Assembly: GCF_025154015.1 (NCBI RefSeq)
Contig: NZ_JAOAMV010000002.1
Span: forward strand, 186,001-250,000
Reading direction: 5' to 3'
Source of the DNA: Tsuneonella litorea
GTDB lineage: Bacteria; Pseudomonadota; Alphaproteobacteria; Sphingomonadales; Sphingomonadaceae
DNA: 64,000 nt
Under the pieces are notes generated by a model, which saw only the letters and a program-made list of their open reading frames with translations, was not told the DNA's origin and made no database searches. Position 1 is the first letter of the stretch; the number at the start of each line of letters is the position of its first letter. Positions 34,953-44,010 of the stretch are shown piece after piece. Both the position numbers and the translations under genes were made by a program.

Positions 34953-37912
34953 GCGCCGTTCTCACCGTGGAGCCGCATCCATTCCTCGAGGCGCATTAGC
35001 TGGTCGTAAGTGCCGTAATTCGGCAGGTCCGGCACAATCGTCGCCACGAAGGGATTATTGCCGAGAATCCAGCAATCGAGCGCCTCGTCCAGCCAGCCCT
35101 TCGTCTTCGGGAGAAACTCGTCGAGCGGTATTCCGCTGCGATTGCCCTCGCCGAAGATCGGCGACACCACATGGCCGAACTGATCCGAACCCTGGCGCTT
35201 TGCGAGCGACCAGTATTCGAACCGGTTGACCGTGCCCTTCCACGGCGCGAAGGCTCCGCTTTCGACCATCAGGCCCAGCGTACCCAGTTGCAAGGCGTAT
35301 CCAGCCGCCGATTGCGCAGGTTTCGGCGGAGAGCCGGTCTTGTAGTCGACTACCGCGAAGCATCCGTCTTCTTCGTCGAAGTCGAGCCGGTCGATCCGGC
35401 CCTTGATCGTGACCCCGCGCCAATCGATTTCGCCCTTGGCCTCGACCAGCACCGGCTTGCGCGAGGGATCGGCCGCGATGGCGTCCTCGATCCATTCGAG
35501 CGCCTTGAGCAGCCGCGGCCGCCACAGCGCCCGGGTGAGCGGGTGGGAATTCATCTCGGCCAGTTTCTCGGTCGCGATGTCGGCAAGCGGCCGTCCGGAC
35601 TTGTGCCATTCCTCGAGGATCGCGTGAGCCAATGTGCCCTGCCAGGCCGGACTCGGCTCGGCATCGAGACCGTCCAGTTCGCTCAGTCTCAGGATGCTCG
35701 CGGCGTAGAACTGGTATGGATCGGCGCGCAGGCGATCGAGGCTGGTGACCGAAACCGCCACCCTGCGCTGGGCCGCGCTCGGCATGGGCCTGGGGCGGGG
35801 ATAGGCTGGAGCGGGATCCGCATGGTCGATTACCCCGGCGAGGCGCGGCGCCTCGGTCTCGCGGTGCGCATCGCCCAGTTCGCCAAGCAGCGCCTGCACC
35901 CGTAGCAGGAAGCGCGAGGCGATGGCGGGACCGCTCTGGTCGCGCCGGGCGCGGCTGAGCACCACCTCGGGCGCACCGAGGACCGAGGCGAGATCGTGCG
36001 CCGACAGGCCGATGCGAAAATCCGCGCCCGGCACGCCCAACGCGCGCAGCACCGCGGGAGCGAGCAACGGGTCGGTGGCCGGCCGCGCGGGCCAGGTTCC
36101 CTCGTTCAGCCCGGCCGCGATGACGAGGTCGGCCCGGGCCATGCGCGATTCGATCAGGCCATAGATCGCGACGCGCGGGTGGCCGCCGTACGGCGGACGG
36201 ACCGCGATTGCCTCCATCGCATCGCGCAGCACGGCGTGCAGGTCCTCTGCTTCGAGCATCGTGCCTGCGTCGCGCGCATGAAGCCGCAGATCCTCCACGA
36301 ACAGGGCAAGACCGCGCCCGTCCTCGCGGCCCCACAACCCGCTTCCGGCAAGTGCCTCGCCGGCGCCGGCGAGCCGGTCGAGCCAGTCCGCGAGCGGCAG
36401 CACTTCGTCGGTGAGCAATGGCCCGAGGACCGGTTCGACCCCTTCCCACCACTGCGTCACCCGGGCCTTCGCCGCAATGGGGCCGAGCGGCGCGAGGCCC
36501 GGCGCCGGTCGCGGCCCGCGCAGCGCGCGGTCGAATCGCCGCAGCGCGTCGAGCCAGTGACCGCGATCCGCGCCCGCACGGACCAGCGGATTGGCGAGCG
36601 CCGCGACGAGGGGAACCGGCGCGGCGCGCTCGCCCGCCAGTTCTGCCAGTTGCAGCAGCAACCGCCCCGCGGTCGTCTCCGAAAGGGCCCGCCCGGCGGA
36701 ATCGTCGGCCGCAAGGTTCCAGCGCGCAAGGTGCTCCACCACCCGGCGAGCTAGCCCGCGATCCGGCGTGACCAGCGCGACCCGCTTTTCGGGAATCGCC
36801 ACCGCTTCCCTGATCAGCAACGCAATCGCCTGGGCCTCTGCCTCAGGGTGGGCGGTTTCCATCACCCGAACACCCGAGAGCCGCCGCTTTTCGGCCGGCA
36901 GGTCGACCCATGCCCGGCTGGCCCTGGGCGGGAGGAACAGCGCCGAGATCGCGTGGCTCCGCTCGGGTCCTGCGGCCGCGAGCCCCCGCCGGTGCCACGG
37001 CTGCACTTCCGCGCGGTTGATTCCCATGCGGTTGAGCAGGAGCTTCAGGTGATATTGCGGATGGGTCACCGCATCCCCCGGTCCGAACGGCGGGTCGCCG
37101 GGATTGTCGCGCGCACCGGCAGCACCGAGTTCGTCCCAGACCTCGTCCGACATGGACAGGTCGAGATCGGGCAGGATCACCGCCCCGCGCGGAAGTTCGC
37201 TTATGACCCGCAACAGGTCCGCCAGTGCGGGCGCCGCGGAGGTCACGCCGGCCGCCACGATCGGCGTTTCGGGCGGACACGCACGCCAGCGCCGCGCCGC
37301 GAATTCGAACAGGCGATTGCGCCGCGCCGAGGCGTCGAGCATTCCGGCCGCTTCAAGTTCCCCGCGCCACATCGCCTGCACCGCGGCAAACAGCTTCGAC
37401 GCCTCGACCCAGTGCGCCGACTGCTCGACCATCGCGTCGATCACCCGCTGCTCCCACAGCTCATCGGGCGCGATGTCTTCCACCAGCAGGCGATCCATCG
37501 TGGCGCCGAATTGCTGCGCCAGTTTGAGCAGCGCCGCGCCCTTGGGCGGCTCGCGCCCCAGTGCCCGCATGGCTTCGGGAATGATGGCGCCCAGCCGCAG
37601 CCAGCGTCGGGTCGGCTCGACCGCCGGGGGAATATCCGCGCTGCCAAGCGGATCGAGCAGCGCGCCGAGCGTCTCGTCGAGATCGAGGTCGCCGACCACC
37701 GCCATCCGGGGCATCAGCAGCCCGCCCCCGCTTGCGCGAACGAACGCTTCCTGCACCGTGCGGGCTGCACGGGTCGAGGGCAGCAGCAGCGTGAGCCGCG
37801 CCATGCCGACGTCCGGTTCGGAATATCGCGGCACAAGGCCGGCCACCAGGGCATCGGCGAAGCCGCGATGGGCGGCGATCGAATAGATTTTCGGCGTCGA
37901 TGCCTCACCCAC
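34949..37912 (-). CDS. addB: AddB subunit of the double-strand-break repair complex
   Basis: A 987-residue AddB of the alphaproteobacterial type. The N-terminal domain is an inactive helicase-like fold (LLLPSTRAARTVQEAFV near 43-59), and the C-terminal PD-(D/E)XK nuclease contains GRIDRLDFDEEDGCFAVVDYKTG. The N-terminal P-loop lacks a clear GKT, as usual for this branch, so ATP hydrolysis comes from AddA. The GTG start at 37912 lies within the murU stop region (8-base overlap). Confidence 0.95.
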   Translation of the reverse strand: MGEASTPKIYSIAAHRGFADALVAGLVPRYSEPDVGMARLTLLLPSTRAARTVQEAFVRASGGGLLMPRMAVVGDLDLDETLGALLDPLGSADIPPAVEPTRRWLRLGAIIPEAMRALGREPPKGAALLKLAQQFGATMDRLLVEDIAPDELWEQRVIDAMVEQSAHWVEASKLFAAVQAMWRGELEAAGMLDASARRNRLFEFAARRWRACPPETPIVAAGVTSAAPALADLLRVISELPRGAVILPDLDLSMSDEVWDELGAAGARDNPGDPPFGPGDAVTHPQYHLKLLLNRMGINRAEVQPWHRRGLAAAGPERSHAISALFLPPRASRAWVDLPAEKRRLSGVRVMETAHPEAEAQAIALLIREAVAIPEKRVALVTPDRGLARRVVEHLARWNLAADDSAGRALSETTAGRLLLQLAELAGERAAPVPLVAALANPLVRAGADRGHWLDALRRFDRALRGPRPAPGLAPLGPIAAKARVTQWWEGVEPVLGPLLTDEVLPLADWLDRLAGAGEALAGSGLWGREDGRGLALFVEDLRLHARDAGTMLEAEDLHAVLRDAMEAIAVRPPYGGHPRVAIYGLIESRMARADLVIAAGLNEGTWPARPATDPLLAPAVLRALGVPGADFRIGLSAHDLASVLGAPEVVLSRARRDQSGPAIASRFLLRVQALLGELGDAHRETEAPRLAGVIDHADPAPAYPRPRPMPSAAQRRVAVSVTSLDRLRADPYQFYAASILRLSELDGLDAEPSPAWQGTLAHAILEEWHKSGRPLADIATEKLAEMNSHPLTRALWRPRLLKALEWIEDAIAADPSRKPVLVEAKGEIDWRGVTIKGRIDRLDFDEEDGCFAVVDYKTGSPPKPAQSAAGYALQLGTLGLMVESGAFAPWKGTVNRFEYWSLAKRQGSDQFGHVVSPIFGEGNRSGIPLDEFLPKTKGWLDEALDCWILGNNPFVATIVPDLPNYGTYDQLMRLEEWMRLHGENGA

Positions 37913-38627
37913 CGGCGAGCGCCTCCTCGGTCGGGCGGATCGCCTGCGGCGTGCCGACCTCGAACCACAGCCCCGTGAACCCGGTGCCGAACAGCCGCCC
38001 TTCCGCGATCGCGCGCTCCCACAGCACGTTGGTGCTGAACGGCCCCTGCGGCGCGTCGCGCAGCAGCCGGTGCGAGACGAGCTGGATCCCGGTATAGATG
38101 AACGGCGCGATCCGCCCCGGCTTGCGGCGCGAAAGCCTGCCGAGCGGGTCCATGTGAAAATCGCCGGGCCCCCGGAAATTCACCGCGCGCGCGTGGGGGA
38201 CGACCAGCAGCAGCGCGTCCATCGCGTCGGGGTCCCACCGCGCGGAGAGATCGGCGAAGGCATCGCGCGGACCGTCGAGCCAGATGTTGTCGGCATTGAG
38301 GCAGAAGAACGGGTCGGGCAGAAGGCCCGCCGACTGCGCCTTGACCATACCGCCGCCGGTTTCGAGCAGGAGATCGCGTTCGTCGGAGATCGCAACCTGC
38401 GGCGCCTTGCGCGACCGGGTGTGCGCGACGAGCGCGTCGGGCAGGTAATGAACGTTGATCACGGCCTTGCCCACGCCCGCTTCTGCGAGCCGGTCGAGCG
38501 CGTGGTCGATCAACGGCTTGCCCGCGACGCGCACCATCGGCTTGGGCTGGGTGGCGGTAAGTGGCCGCATCCGCTTGCCGAGGCCAGCGGCCATGACCAT
38601 CGCGGTGTCGCTGGCCGGCCCCGTCAC
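37905..38627 (-). CDS. murU: N-acetylmuramate 1-phosphate uridylyltransferase
   Basis: A 240-residue sugar-nucleotidyltransferase with the Rossmann signature MVMAAGLGKRMRPLT and the activating-lysine region QPKPMVRVAGKPL. It should convert MurNAc-1-phosphate and UTP to UDP-MurNAc in peptidoglycan recycling. The assignment over a generic mannose/glucose-1-phosphate transferase rests on the adjacent amgK, the same pair described in Pseudomonas and Caulobacter. The start is GTG at 38627, 10 bases after amgK. Confidence 0.88.
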   Translation of the reverse strand: MTGPASDTAMVMAAGLGKRMRPLTATQPKPMVRVAGKPLIDHALDRLAEAGVGKAVINVHYLPDALVAHTRSRKAPQVAISDERDLLLETGGGMVKAQSAGLLPDPFFCLNADNIWLDGPRDAFADLSARWDPDAMDALLLVVPHARAVNFRGPGDFHMDPLGRLSRRKPGRIAPFIYTGIQLVSHRLLRDAPQGPFSTNVLWERAIAEGRLFGTGFTGLWFEVGTPQAIRPTEEALAGG

Positions 38628-38637
38628 GCTGCTCGCC

Positions 38638-39612
38638 TCACGCTATCCTGCCGCCGCCGCTCGCGCGCAGGTCATCCGGGATGTTGACGTCGAACCACGA
38701 CGCCACGGGGGCGAGCGCGGGATGGGCCAGGTCGCGTTCCATCGCCGCCCACACGCGCGGGATCATCGCCAGGTAACGGTCCTTGCCGTCGCGCTTGTAA
38801 AGGCGGGTGAAGATGCCGACGATCTTGGCGTTCCGTTGCGCGCCGAGGCGGGCGTAGTCGGCCTCGAAATGCGGATCGGCATCGGCACCGGCAAGGTAGC
38901 GGTCGAGCATTGCCCGCTCGAGCTCGATCGGAACGTCGCGCCGCGCGTCCTGCAGCAGGCTGACGAGGTCGTAGGCCGGATGACCGACCAGAGCGTCCTG
39001 GAAATCGATCAGCCCCTGCCGGCCTCCGTCCAGAAGCATGATGTTCTCGGCATGATAGTCGCGCAGGACCGTGACCCCGGGCTGCTGTCGCGCGAGCATA
39101 GGCGAAAGCGCCTCCTCCCAGGCTGCCGCATAACCCGCTTCGTCGACCGCGAGGCCGGCGGCGGGGCAGTACCATTGAATCAGCAGGCCCGCCTCGCGCT
39201 GGTAGACAGCCTTGTCGTAGGGATCGAACGGACCGGGCGGCCGGGCGTGGAGATCGATCAGCGTGTCGATCGCCGCCGCGTAGGCATCCCTTTCCCCATC
39301 CGGATGATCGTCGAGCCAGTCGCGCATCCGGTCGTTGCCGAAATCCTCGAGCAGGACCCACCCGTCTCCCGGGTCCGCCGCATAGATCTCGGGCGCGCGC
39401 AAGCCGCTACTCGAAAGCCAGTTCGCCACGTGAATGAAGGGACCGGGATCCTCGTGCGGCGGCGGCGCGTGCATGAGCATTGCCTTGCGGTCGCCCGACC
39501 GCACCCGGAAATAGCGGCGGAACGAGGCATCGCCCGGAATGGGATCGATCGCCGCGTCCGCCCAACCGGACCGGGCGAGAAAATCGACGAGACCCTCGGG
39601 AAGCGAATTCAT
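38638..39612 (-). CDS. amgK: anomeric MurNAc/GlcNAc kinase
   Basis: A 324-residue aminoglycoside-phosphotransferase-fold kinase. It has the P-loop-like strand FRRYFRVRSGDRKAMLMHA, the catalytic loop LRDYHAENIMLL and the metal-binding LIDFQDAL. AmgK phosphorylates MurNAc at C1, feeding MurU and bypassing de novo UDP-MurNAc synthesis, a route that lowers fosfomycin sensitivity. The ATG at 39612 overlaps the tsaE stop (ATGA). Gene order tsaE-amgK-murU supports the name. Confidence 0.9.
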   Translation of the reverse strand: MNSLPEGLVDFLARSGWADAAIDPIPGDASFRRYFRVRSGDRKAMLMHAPPPHEDPGPFIHVANWLSSSGLRAPEIYAADPGDGWVLLEDFGNDRMRDWLDDHPDGERDAYAAAIDTLIDLHARPPGPFDPYDKAVYQREAGLLIQWYCPAAGLAVDEAGYAAAWEEALSPMLARQQPGVTVLRDYHAENIMLLDGGRQGLIDFQDALVGHPAYDLVSLLQDARRDVPIELERAMLDRYLAGADADPHFEADYARLGAQRNAKIVGIFTRLYKRDGKDRYLAMIPRVWAAMERDLAHPALAPVASWFDVNIPDDLRASGGGRIA

Positions 39613-40046
39613 GGCATTCGCCCTAGCCAATCGGCGGCGCCCTCGACAATCGCCATGCGCCCGTTCCCGCGAGTTTCCAACGCAATTTCGAGGCATTGCG
39701 CCTCATGCGCGAAGCCGCCGGCGTTCTGGGGCCACTCGGCGAGCAGGACGGCGCCCTCGCGATAGTCGTCGAGCCCGATCTCCTCCACCTCACCCGGATG
39801 CTCGAGCCGGTAGAAGTCCGCATGGACGAGCGGCGGCTTGAGCGAGTCGTAGGTTTCGACGATCGTAAAGGTGGGTGACGGTACTTCGCCCTTGTGACCG
39901 AGCGCCGCGATCACCGCACGCGCCAGCGTCGTCTTGCCCGCGCCGAGCCCGCCGCTCAGCGCCACCACGTCTCCGGGACGCAGTTGCCGCGCAATCCGCG
40001 CTCCGAACGCGTCCATCGCGGCGAGATCGGGCAGGTCTACCCTCAC
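39609..40046 (-). CDS. tsaE: tRNA t6A biosynthesis ATPase TsaE
   Basis: A 145-residue P-loop ATPase with Walker A GGLGAGKTTLARAV (32-45) and the conserved VPSPTFTIVETY and HADFYRLEHPGEVEEIG segments. It supports the TsaBD complex in threonylcarbamoyl-adenosine modification of ANN-decoding tRNAs. The start is GTG at 40046, overlapping the divL stop. TsaB and TsaD are not in the window. Confidence 0.95.
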   Translation of the reverse strand: MRVDLPDLAAMDAFGARIARQLRPGDVVALSGGLGAGKTTLARAVIAALGHKGEVPSPTFTIVETYDSLKPPLVHADFYRLEHPGEVEEIGLDDYREGAVLLAEWPQNAGGFAHEAQCLEIALETRGNGRMAIVEGAADWLGRMP

Positions 40047-42382
40047 GGCAAGTGGATCGTCGCGAACGTGCCCTCTCCCCGGCGCGAGACGATCTCGAGC
40101 GTGCCGCCGTGCGCCTCGACCAGCTGCGTAGCGAGCGGAATGCCGAGGCCCTGGCGGCGCTCGGGCTTGCCGTCGGCGCCGATGCGCAAGCCCTCGCGCG
40201 CGCGGCGCAGTTCGTCGGCCGTCATTCCCCGACCATTATCGGATACGACGATCCGCACCCCGTCCTTCTTGCGCGACAGGTCGACGAGGATCTTGCCCCC
40301 TTCGGGCGTCGCGGCGATGGCATTGTCGAGGAGATGGCCGAGGGCGCGCGAAAGCTGGCGCGGATCGGCTTCTACCTTGGAGGTCCCGCCTCCGCGCAGG
40401 TCCAGCGAAAGGCCCGCCTCGACGATCGCTGCTTCGCGCTCGCGGACCACCTGCGTCACGAACGGCAGCAGATCGAGCCGCTCCTTCGCGAGCGGGAGAA
40501 GCCCGGCCTCGCTCTGGGACAGGGCCAGCACGTTCTCCACCTGGTCGGTCAGGCGATGCACCGATTCGAGGATTGCCGCGACGTATTCGCGGCCCTGCGC
40601 GCTCAGCTCGCCCGCCACCCCGGCCTCGAGAAGTTCCGCGAAACCGCCGATCGAAGTCAGTGGCACGCGAAACTCGTAGCTCATGTTGGCGAGGAACCGC
40701 GTCTTTACCTCGTCGGCTGCCTCGAGCGCCTCGGCCCGCTCGAGCAGAGCGGCCTCGGCGTTCTGCGAATCGGTGATGTCGAGCACGGTCAGCAATCCGT
40801 TGCCGTCCGGCAGCGGCACGCCTGCGATCTCCAGCGTGCGGCCATCGGCGAGCGCGACCCGTCCCCCGGTCTGCTTGCGGTCGAGCGTGGCGCCGCGCAC
40901 CACGTCGCCGATTGCCTTGGCCTGTTTGGGCTGCTCGAGACGGGGGGCGATCTTCGCCACGAGTTCGTCGGCCGTGGGATGGCCTTCCAGATCGTCCTGG
41001 TCGAGCCCCCAGGCGCCGCCAAATCGGCGGTTCCACAGCTGCATATGGCCATCCGGCGCGAATACCGCGAGCGCCTCGAACAGGCTGTCGAAGGTTGCGG
41101 TGCGGGTCCGCAGGAGGGTATCGCGGGTCGCCGAGAGGGCGAGGCTTTCGGTCCGGTCCTCGGCGATCAGCACCAGCCCTCCGTCGGGCATCGGCTGCGC
41201 GACGATCCGCAAGTGCGTGCCATCGTTGAGCGGCCAGGCCTCCTCCACCGCTTCCCCGATTCCGAACCACTCGGTCCGCTCTGCGCGCCAGGCCGGGAAG
41301 TCGCGCACCTCGGGCGTCCGGCCCGCCTCACGCGACTCGCGGAGCAGGCGCTCGAACTCGATGCCGTCGGTCGCGCCGGGCCGCATGGCGAATATCCGGC
41401 GGAAGGGCTGGTTGGCGGACAGCAGCCGCCGGTCCGGACCGAACTGCGCCACGCCGACGGAAAGCTGGTCGAGCATCTGCCGCTGTGCTTCGCGGAACGC
41501 GCGAAAGGTGCGCGCCTGTTCTTCCATTTCCTCGATATCGACCGCGTATCCGGCAACTCCCTCCGCGCCCAGCGGCAGGTCGCTGACGCGCAGGCTGCGG
41601 CGTTGCCCGCCGATCGTGGCCGTGACGACCCGCTCGACCGGGGTGTTTGCCGCGGCGGCCTGCGATGCCACCTGCGCCGCAGTAAGCCCGTCGACCGCCT
41701 CCACGAGCTCGATCTGCGCCTCGACAACCGCCTCTGCGCTTTCGGCACCGACAGCCCGGACATAGGACGTGTTGACCAGCTTCAACCGCGCGTCCGGCCC
41801 GCGGAACCACATCGGCAGCGGTGCAGCCTCGATCAGGCCCACAAGCGCGGCAAAGTCGCCCTTGGCGCGCGACGCCTCGGCGCGCAGCCGCGCGAGCTCG
41901 CCCTGGCTTTCGGAGAAGTCGAACACCCACAACAGCGCAGCGCCGCCCGGGGAGACCTGCGGGTCGGCGAGCACGCCGCGCACCGCGAGGCTGCGCTGCG
42001 ATCCCGGAGGGGTCAGCTCCATGCGAAACGGTGTGGCGGTTTTCTGCGTGCGCAGCACGTTCGCCGAGAGCTCGGCGAGCTGTTCCGCCGAGAGGCCCCT
42101 TGCACTGTCGCTACCGCCCAGATCGCCGAGATACTGCGGGAGTTTCGACAGGCCCAGCCAACCCGCGAGCCGCTCGCTCGCCTCGATCCTGCCGTCGACC
42201 CGCACGATCAGGGGAATCGCGGGGGATTCGTCGATCATCCGCACCATCCGCCGCGCGGCCTTGCGCGCGGCGTCGGCCCTCCGTGCCCGGGCACCAGCGG
42301 CGATCATCAGCCACGCCGCGCCCGCGACCCAGGCGGCCAGCAGAAGGCCGATGAGCGCGAGCGCGGTGGGGGTCGACTGCAT
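40043..42382 (-). CDS. divL: DivL-type cell-cycle pseudo-histidine kinase (tyrosine in place of phospho-histidine)
   Basis: A 779-residue membrane-anchored kinase-like protein. One N-terminal helix (about 8-28) is followed by three or four PAS-type domains (about 45-540), a HisKA dimerisation domain (552-620) and an HATPase domain (about 665-779). The H-box reads NMSYEFRVPLTSI, so the phospho-acceptor position is Y569 (codon TAC at 40678-40676). The ATP lid motifs are intact: LLDNAIAAT, DNGRGM and GLGI. Caulobacter DivL has the same architecture, length and Tyr substitution, and controls CckA and hence CtrA after binding DivK. Neighbours tsaE, amgK and murU match the Caulobacter order. Confidence 0.88.
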   Translation of the reverse strand: MQSTPTALALIGLLLAAWVAGAAWLMIAAGARARRADAARKAARRMVRMIDESPAIPLIVRVDGRIEASERLAGWLGLSKLPQYLGDLGGSDSARGLSAEQLAELSANVLRTQKTATPFRMELTPPGSQRSLAVRGVLADPQVSPGGAALLWVFDFSESQGELARLRAEASRAKGDFAALVGLIEAAPLPMWFRGPDARLKLVNTSYVRAVGAESAEAVVEAQIELVEAVDGLTAAQVASQAAAANTPVERVVTATIGGQRRSLRVSDLPLGAEGVAGYAVDIEEMEEQARTFRAFREAQRQMLDQLSVGVAQFGPDRRLLSANQPFRRIFAMRPGATDGIEFERLLRESREAGRTPEVRDFPAWRAERTEWFGIGEAVEEAWPLNDGTHLRIVAQPMPDGGLVLIAEDRTESLALSATRDTLLRTRTATFDSLFEALAVFAPDGHMQLWNRRFGGAWGLDQDDLEGHPTADELVAKIAPRLEQPKQAKAIGDVVRGATLDRKQTGGRVALADGRTLEIAGVPLPDGNGLLTVLDITDSQNAEAALLERAEALEAADEVKTRFLANMSYEFRVPLTSIGGFAELLEAGVAGELSAQGREYVAAILESVHRLTDQVENVLALSQSEAGLLPLAKERLDLLPFVTQVVREREAAIVEAGLSLDLRGGGTSKVEADPRQLSRALGHLLDNAIAATPEGGKILVDLSRKKDGVRIVVSDNGRGMTADELRRAREGLRIGADGKPERRQGLGIPLATQLVEAHGGTLEIVSRRGEGTFATIHLP

Positions 42383-42432
42383 GGCGGTCAGCTATGCGCG
42401 CAGACCGCACTATGCAACGTCATTGCGGCCAA

Positions 42433-43857
42433 TCAGTACCGGTAATGATCGGGCTTGAACGGGCCTTCGACGGGTACGCCGATGTAATCCGCCTGTTCCT
42501 GGGTCAGCTTGGTGAGCTTCACCCCGAGCTTGTCGAGGTGCAGCGCGGCGACCTTTTCGTCGAGGTGCTTGGGCAGCACGTAAACGTCGTTGTTGTACTC
42601 GTCGCCCTTGGTGAACAGCTCGATCTGCGCCAGCGTCTGGTTGGTGAAGCTGCAGCTCATCACGAAGCTCGGGTGCCCGGTCGCGCAGCCGAGGTTCACG
42701 AGGCGGCCCTTGGCGAGGATGATGATCTGCTTGCCGTCGGGGAAGGTAACCAGGTCGGTGCCCGGCTTGATTTCCTTCCAGTCGTAGTTGTCGAGCGCGC
42801 TGATCTGGATCTCGCTGTCGAAGTGGCCGATGTTGCAGACGATGGCCATGTTCTTCATCGCCTTCATGTGCTCGGCGGTGATCACGTCCTCGTTGCCGGT
42901 GGTGGTGACGAAGATGTCGCAACGCTTGGTCGCCTCTTCCATCGTCACGACTTCATAGCCTTCCATCGCCGCCTGCAGCGCGCAGATCGGGTCGATTTCG
43001 GTCACCATCACGCGCGCGCCGCCGTTGCGGAGCGAATCGGCGCTGCCCTTGCCGACGTCGCCGAATCCGGCGACGCAGGCGACCTTGCCGGCGAGCATGA
43101 CGTCGGTCGCGCGGCGGATCGCGTCGACCAGCGATTCCTTGCAGCCGTAGAGGTTGTCAAACTTCGACTTGGTGACGCTGTCGTTCACGTTGATCGCCGG
43201 GAACGGCAGCTTGCCCTGCTTGGCGAGGCTGTAGAGGCGGTGGACGCCGGTGGTGGTTTCTTCCGAGACGCCCTTGATCGCCTTGACGCTGGCGCTGAGA
43301 TAGCCCGGCTTCGCCTTGAGGAACGCCTTGAGCGCGCGGACGAACTCGATCTCCTCGGCGTTCGAGGGTTCGAACAGGTCCTCGCCCGCCTCGACGCGCG
43401 CGCCCCACAGCGCGAACATCGTGGCGTCTCCCCCGTCGTCGAGGATCATGTTGGCGGTAAGGTCAGGGTCGGCCTCGCTCGACCAGTCGAAGATGCGGCC
43501 GACGTAGTCCCAGTATTCGGCAAGGCTCTCGCCCTTGACCGCGAACACGGGGATGCCCTGCGCCGCGATCGCGGCGGCGGCATGGTCCTGCGTCGAATAG
43601 ATGTTGCAGGTCGCCCAGCGGACTTCGGCACCCAGCGCCACGAGCGTCTCGATCAGCACCGCGGTCTGGATCGTCATGTGGAGCGAGCCGGTGATCCGCG
43701 CGCCCTTCAATGGCTGCGACGCGCCGTATTCCTCGCGCAGCGCCATCAGGCCCGGCATCTCGGTTTCGGCGATGGCGATCTCGTCGCGGCCGTATTCGGC
43801 GAGCTCGATGTCCTTGATGACGTAATCGCGGGTCATGGTGTCGGCGGTAGTGGCCAC
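42433..43857 (-). CDS. ahcY: adenosylhomocysteinase
   Basis: A 474-residue S-adenosylhomocysteine hydrolase that splits SAH to adenosine and homocysteine, relieving product inhibition of methyltransferases. The NAD-binding region [14 protein letters not shown], the [11 protein letters not shown]-like segment ([15 protein letters not shown]) and the C-terminal KPDHYRY, which contributes to the cofactor site, are all present, as is the roughly 40-residue insertion typical of the long bacterial form. A palindrome 60 bases upstream may be its operator. It lies 50 bases upstream of divL. Confidence 0.97.
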   Translation of the reverse strand: MATTADTMTRDYVIKDIELAEYGRDEIAIAETEMPGLMALREEYGASQPLKGARITGSLHMTIQTAVLIETLVALGAEVRWATCNIYSTQDHAAAAIAAQGIPVFAVKGESLAEYWDYVGRIFDWSSEADPDLTANMILDDGGDATMFALWGARVEAGEDLFEPSNAEEIEFVRALKAFLKAKPGYLSASVKAIKGVSEETTTGVHRLYSLAKQGKLPFPAINVNDSVTKSKFDNLYGCKESLVDAIRRATDVMLAGKVACVAGFGDVGKGSADSLRNGGARVMVTEIDPICALQAAMEGYEVVTMEEATKRCDIFVTTTGNEDVITAEHMKAMKNMAIVCNIGHFDSEIQISALDNYDWKEIKPGTDLVTFPDGKQIIILAKGRLVNLGCATGHPSFVMSCSFTNQTLAQIELFTKGDEYNNDVYVLPKHLDEKVAALHLDKLGVKLTKLTQEQADYIGVPVEGPFKPDHYRY

Positions 43858-43916
43858 GGGGTCGTCTCCAGATTCGGGAATGGCGCGCCCCTAGCCTCCG
43901 GCACGCGCGAAGGCAA

Positions 43917-43936
43917 ATATAAAGCTTCCTTTATAT
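43917..43936. promoter_or_regulatory. candidate SahR/ArsR-type operator upstream of ahcY
   Basis: A perfect palindrome ATATAAAG-CTTC-CTTTATAT stands out as an A/T-rich island in a GC-rich gap, 60 bases before the ahcY start. ArsR-family SahR repressors, which sense S-adenosylhomocysteine, bind AT-rich dyads of this kind before methyl-cycle genes in Proteobacteria. The palindrome is seen; the assignment to SahR is from memory of that family and is unproven. No arsR-type gene is in the window. Confidence 0.6.
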
Positions 43937-43958
43937 GTGAGTGCGGGAGGTCGCGAGG

Positions 43959-43989
43959 AACGGGCGGTCGCCCTGGAGCGCCGCCCGTT
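43959..43989. terminator. hairpin downstream of the 44011-44472 gene
   Basis: Arms AACGGGCGG (43959-43967) and CCGCCCGTT (43981-43989) pair perfectly over nine bases with a 13-base loop, 21 bases beyond the stop of the upstream minus-strand gene. There is no T-run on the minus strand, so it is a candidate rather than a clear intrinsic terminator. A second, 7-bp hairpin overlaps that gene's stop codon. Confidence 0.4.
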
Positions 43990-44010
43990 TCCCCCCGTCG
44001 TCGACCAGCT

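Noticed and set aside
39875-42445. An 856-codon open frame on the plus strand opposite divL
   Set aside because: High GC keeps antisense frames open. The minus strand encodes a complete kinase-like protein with clear motifs, while the plus frame has arginine/histidine/leucine-rich composition and no domain.
43858-44010. An SAH or SAM riboswitch in the ahcY leader
   Set aside because: I could not build a consistent SAH-riboswitch pseudoknot or SAM-II fold. The dominant feature is the symmetric AT-rich dyad, which fits a protein operator better. A covariance-model search (Infernal/Rfam) would decide.
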